A DNA stretch of 64,000 bases from Leptolyngbya sp. NIES-3755 (GTDB lineage: Bacteria > Cyanobacteriota > Cyanobacteriia > Leptolyngbyales > Leptolyngbyaceae). Below, piece after piece: positions 62,351 through 64,000 of the stretch. Numbering within the stretch: the stretch's first letter is position 1; every line of letters starts with the position of its first letter. The notes beneath the pieces are model-generated. The model had not been told where the DNA came from. It saw only the letters and a list, made by a program, of their open reading frames with translations, and did no database searches. The stretch is taken from NCBI GenBank assembly GCA_001548435.1, contig AP017308.1, positions 1,311,030-1,375,029 on the forward strand, read 5' to 3'. Made by a program: the position numbers and the translations under genes.

Positions 62351-63238
62351 ATGGCGCTACCGTTTTACATTGTGGATGTATTCACTGAACGCAAATATGC
62401 GGGAAATCAACTTGCGGTATTTCGGGCTGATCATTCGCTGAAAACTGAGGAAATGCAAGCGATCGCGAAAGAAATAAACTATTCGGAAACGACATTCATT
62501 CTGTCGGAATCTCCACAAAATGGCGGTTATCCAGTTCGCATTTTTACACCGGATCAAGAGCTTCCTTTTGCGGGTCATCCCACGCTTGGTACTGCGTTCA
62601 TTTTGCAACAAGCCATTGTTCAAGAATCCGTATCTATCGTGAGATTAAACCTGGCAGTCGGTCAAATTCCCGTCACATTGAACTACTCCGAAAGCACTAT
62701 TGAAGGGTTGTGGATGCGCCAGAACGCACCGAATTTTGGACAAAGATTTGATCCAGCGACGATCGCGCCTGTCTTAGGACTGAGTGTGGATCAAGTTGAC
62801 GATCGCACTCCAATTGAAGATGTTTCCACAGGTTTACCGTTTATCATTGTTCCACTGAAAAACTTAGCTGCACTACAACAAGCAACTGTCGATCGAGCCG
62901 CACTATTTAAGCTAGTAGAAACAACAGAAGCAAAAGCTATCTTGATCTTTTGCCCTGAAACACGCAGCTTAGACAATCAATTAAGTGTGCGTGTGTTTGT
63001 GGAACCCTTGGGAGGACCACCAGAAGATCCAGCAACCGGAAGCGCGAATGGATGCTTGGCAGCATATTTAGTTCAACACTCCTACTTTGGTCGAGATGCA
63101 ATCGATCTTCGAGTTGAACAAGGTTACGAAATTGGGCGACCTTCTCTGCTCTTTCTTAGAGCCAGAAAAGAGAATGAAGCTTTTGAGATTTCAGTGGGGG
63201 GCAACGTTATTCTGGTAGCTAAAGGTGAATTTGTTTAA
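62351..63238 (+). CDS. PhzF-family isomerase
   Basis: The product is 295 residues with the two-lobed diaminopimelate-epimerase-like fold: YIVDVFTERKYAGNQLAVF at the N-terminus, EINYSETTFIL with the catalytic Glu region, RIFTPDQELPFAGHPTLGTAF and PPEDPATGSANGCLAAYL. Only a few members act in phenazine synthesis; no phenazine genes are here, so the substrate is unknown. The next gene starts three bases after the stop. Confidence 0.92.
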   Translation: MALPFYIVDVFTERKYAGNQLAVFRADHSLKTEEMQAIAKEINYSETTFILSESPQNGGYPVRIFTPDQELPFAGHPTLGTAFILQQAIVQESVSIVRLNLAVGQIPVTLNYSESTIEGLWMRQNAPNFGQRFDPATIAPVLGLSVDQVDDRTPIEDVSTGLPFIIVPLKNLAALQQATVDRAALFKLVETTEAKAILIFCPETRSLDNQLSVRVFVEPLGGPPEDPATGSANGCLAAYLVQHSYFGRDAIDLRVEQGYEIGRPSLLFLRARKENEAFEISVGGNVILVAKGEFV

Positions 63239-63241
63239 CAG

Positions 63242-64000
63242 ATGCCAGAACTAACAGAACGATTGCGATCGCATATTGAAGAGATTAGTCGCGATCGCGA
63301 TCCATTCTTTGCTACTCAAGGTCATTTCTATGTTCAACAATACATTCGCGAACAGTTTTCACACTGGGGAACAGTTGAGGCGCATGAATTTCAAGTCGGA
63401 AAGCGAACTCACACGAATTGGATTTTGAATCTACCAGGGCGGGAGAATGCGAAACCACCGATTCTGATTGGTGCACATTATGATTCCGTTCCAAACTCTC
63501 CAGGTGCAGATGATAATGCAACAGGTATCGCGGTGTTGTTGGAAATGGCAAAGGCTTTTTCTGAACAATTCGCCCGCTATCCGATTCGATTGATTGCGTT
63601 TGATTTGGAAGAGAACTTCACCCAAACTGATGCTCATGGTAATAGTCAGTACGCAATCTCATTAAGTGGTGAACCTTTGAGATTGATGATTGCTTTAGAA
63701 ATGTTGGGTTACTGCAATCACGATCGTAATTCACAGCTTTACCCCGCAGGATTAGAGCGGTTCTATCCAGATCAAGGCAACTTTATTGCACTGATTGGCA
63801 ACATTCCAACGATTCCCGATTTGATTCGATTGAGTCGGGGAATTCGTCGATCGAACATTGGATGCGAATGGCTCCCAGCAGGAATGCGCGGCAAGATAGT
63901 TCCCGATACGCGTCGGGGTGATCATGCTGCATTTTGGGATCGGGGCTATCGAGCATTGATGGTGACAGACACCGCGAATTTGAGGAATCCGAACTATCAC
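63242..64000 (+). CDS. M28-family zinc peptidase (3' truncated by window)
   Basis: The frame opens at the ATG at 63242 and runs off the end without a stop; 253 codons are visible. Metal ligands of the aminopeptidase M28 family can be seen: LIGAHYDSVP (His, Asp), PGADDNATGIAVLLEM (Asp), FDLEEN (Glu) and near the end RRGDHAAFWDRGYRALMVTD (His/Asp region). No signal peptide, so a cytoplasmic peptidase or glutaminyl-cyclase-like enzyme. It is probably co-transcribed with phzF (three-base gap). Confidence 0.9.
   Translation, partial: MPELTERLRSHIEEISRDRDPFFATQGHFYVQQYIREQFSHWGTVEAHEFQVGKRTHTNWILNLPGRENAKPPILIGAHYDSVPNSPGADDNATGIAVLLEMAKAFSEQFARYPIRLIAFDLEENFTQTDAHGNSQYAISLSGEPLRLMIALEMLGYCNHDRNSQLYPAGLERFYPDQGNFIALIGNIPTIPDLIRLSRGIRRSNIGCEWLPAGMRGKIVPDTRRGDHAAFWDRGYRALMVTDTANLRNPNYH

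Noticed and set aside
62351-63238. Phenazine biosynthesis cluster
   Set aside because: Only a PhzF-family isomerase is present; these are widespread without phenazine genes, and none lie nearby.

Overview
The window is a stretch of cyanobacterial chromosome, most likely from a filamentous Leptolyngbya-like lineage. The evidence is the abundance of the HIP1 palindrome GCGATCGC and its CGATCG core, and typical cyanobacterial genes: the magnesium-chelatase D subunit of chlorophyll synthesis, a Ycf20-like protein, a dnaK3-dnaJ pair, ClpC, and the order lysA-cdaA-uppS. The genus is inference. I see no tRNA, rRNA, CRISPR array, insertion sequence or integrase.

Region 1 (1-11.9 kb) is one strand of a contractile injection system (phage-tail-like, eCIS/tCIS class). 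In order it holds the 3' part of the sheath gene, three tube-fold proteins, two tail-assembly-chaperone-like proteins, a DUF6760-type ORF in the -1 frame, a small conserved protein, a fourth tube-fold protein, a 1384-residue low-complexity protein, a tube-initiator/LysM-type protein and a VgrG-like spike. Baseplate wedge, cap, PAAR and AAA+ genes are not in view. The second chaperone ORF runs into the DUF6760 ORF through a G-run followed six bases later by an 11-bp stem. This is the layout of a programmed -1 frameshift like those of phage tail chaperone genes.

Region 2 (12.0-23.5 kb) is a secreted-protease and two-partner-secretion island. It has a J-domain protein, an orthocaspase with a Tat-type signal that is cut by an in-frame stop, TpsB (opposite strand), TpsA, a TPR-CHAT protease, a TPR membrane protein and a FecR-like TPR protein.

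Region 3 (23.5-35.2 kb) is mostly housekeeping: TreS-maltokinase, MalQ, a hydrolase, ChlD, a HicAB toxin-antitoxin pair, a NurA nuclease, small membrane or secreted proteins and an L,D-transpeptidase.

Region 4 (35.4-49 kb) holds dnaK3-dnaJ, a Ycf20 protein, a DUF39 homocysteine-biosynthesis-type protein with an S33 hydrolase, a proline/RGG-rich protein, a MacAB/DevBCA-type exporter, an Uma2 nuclease, signal peptidase I and MscL.

Region 5 (49-64 kb) holds clpC, rimI, antitoxin-like and zinc-finger small proteins, a membrane J-protein, a MazF/PemK-type toxin pair, lysA-cdaA-uppS, a second Uma2 protein, a DUF3143/J-protein pair, a Crp-family regulator, an RlpA protein, a PhzF protein and the start of an M28 peptidase that runs off the window.
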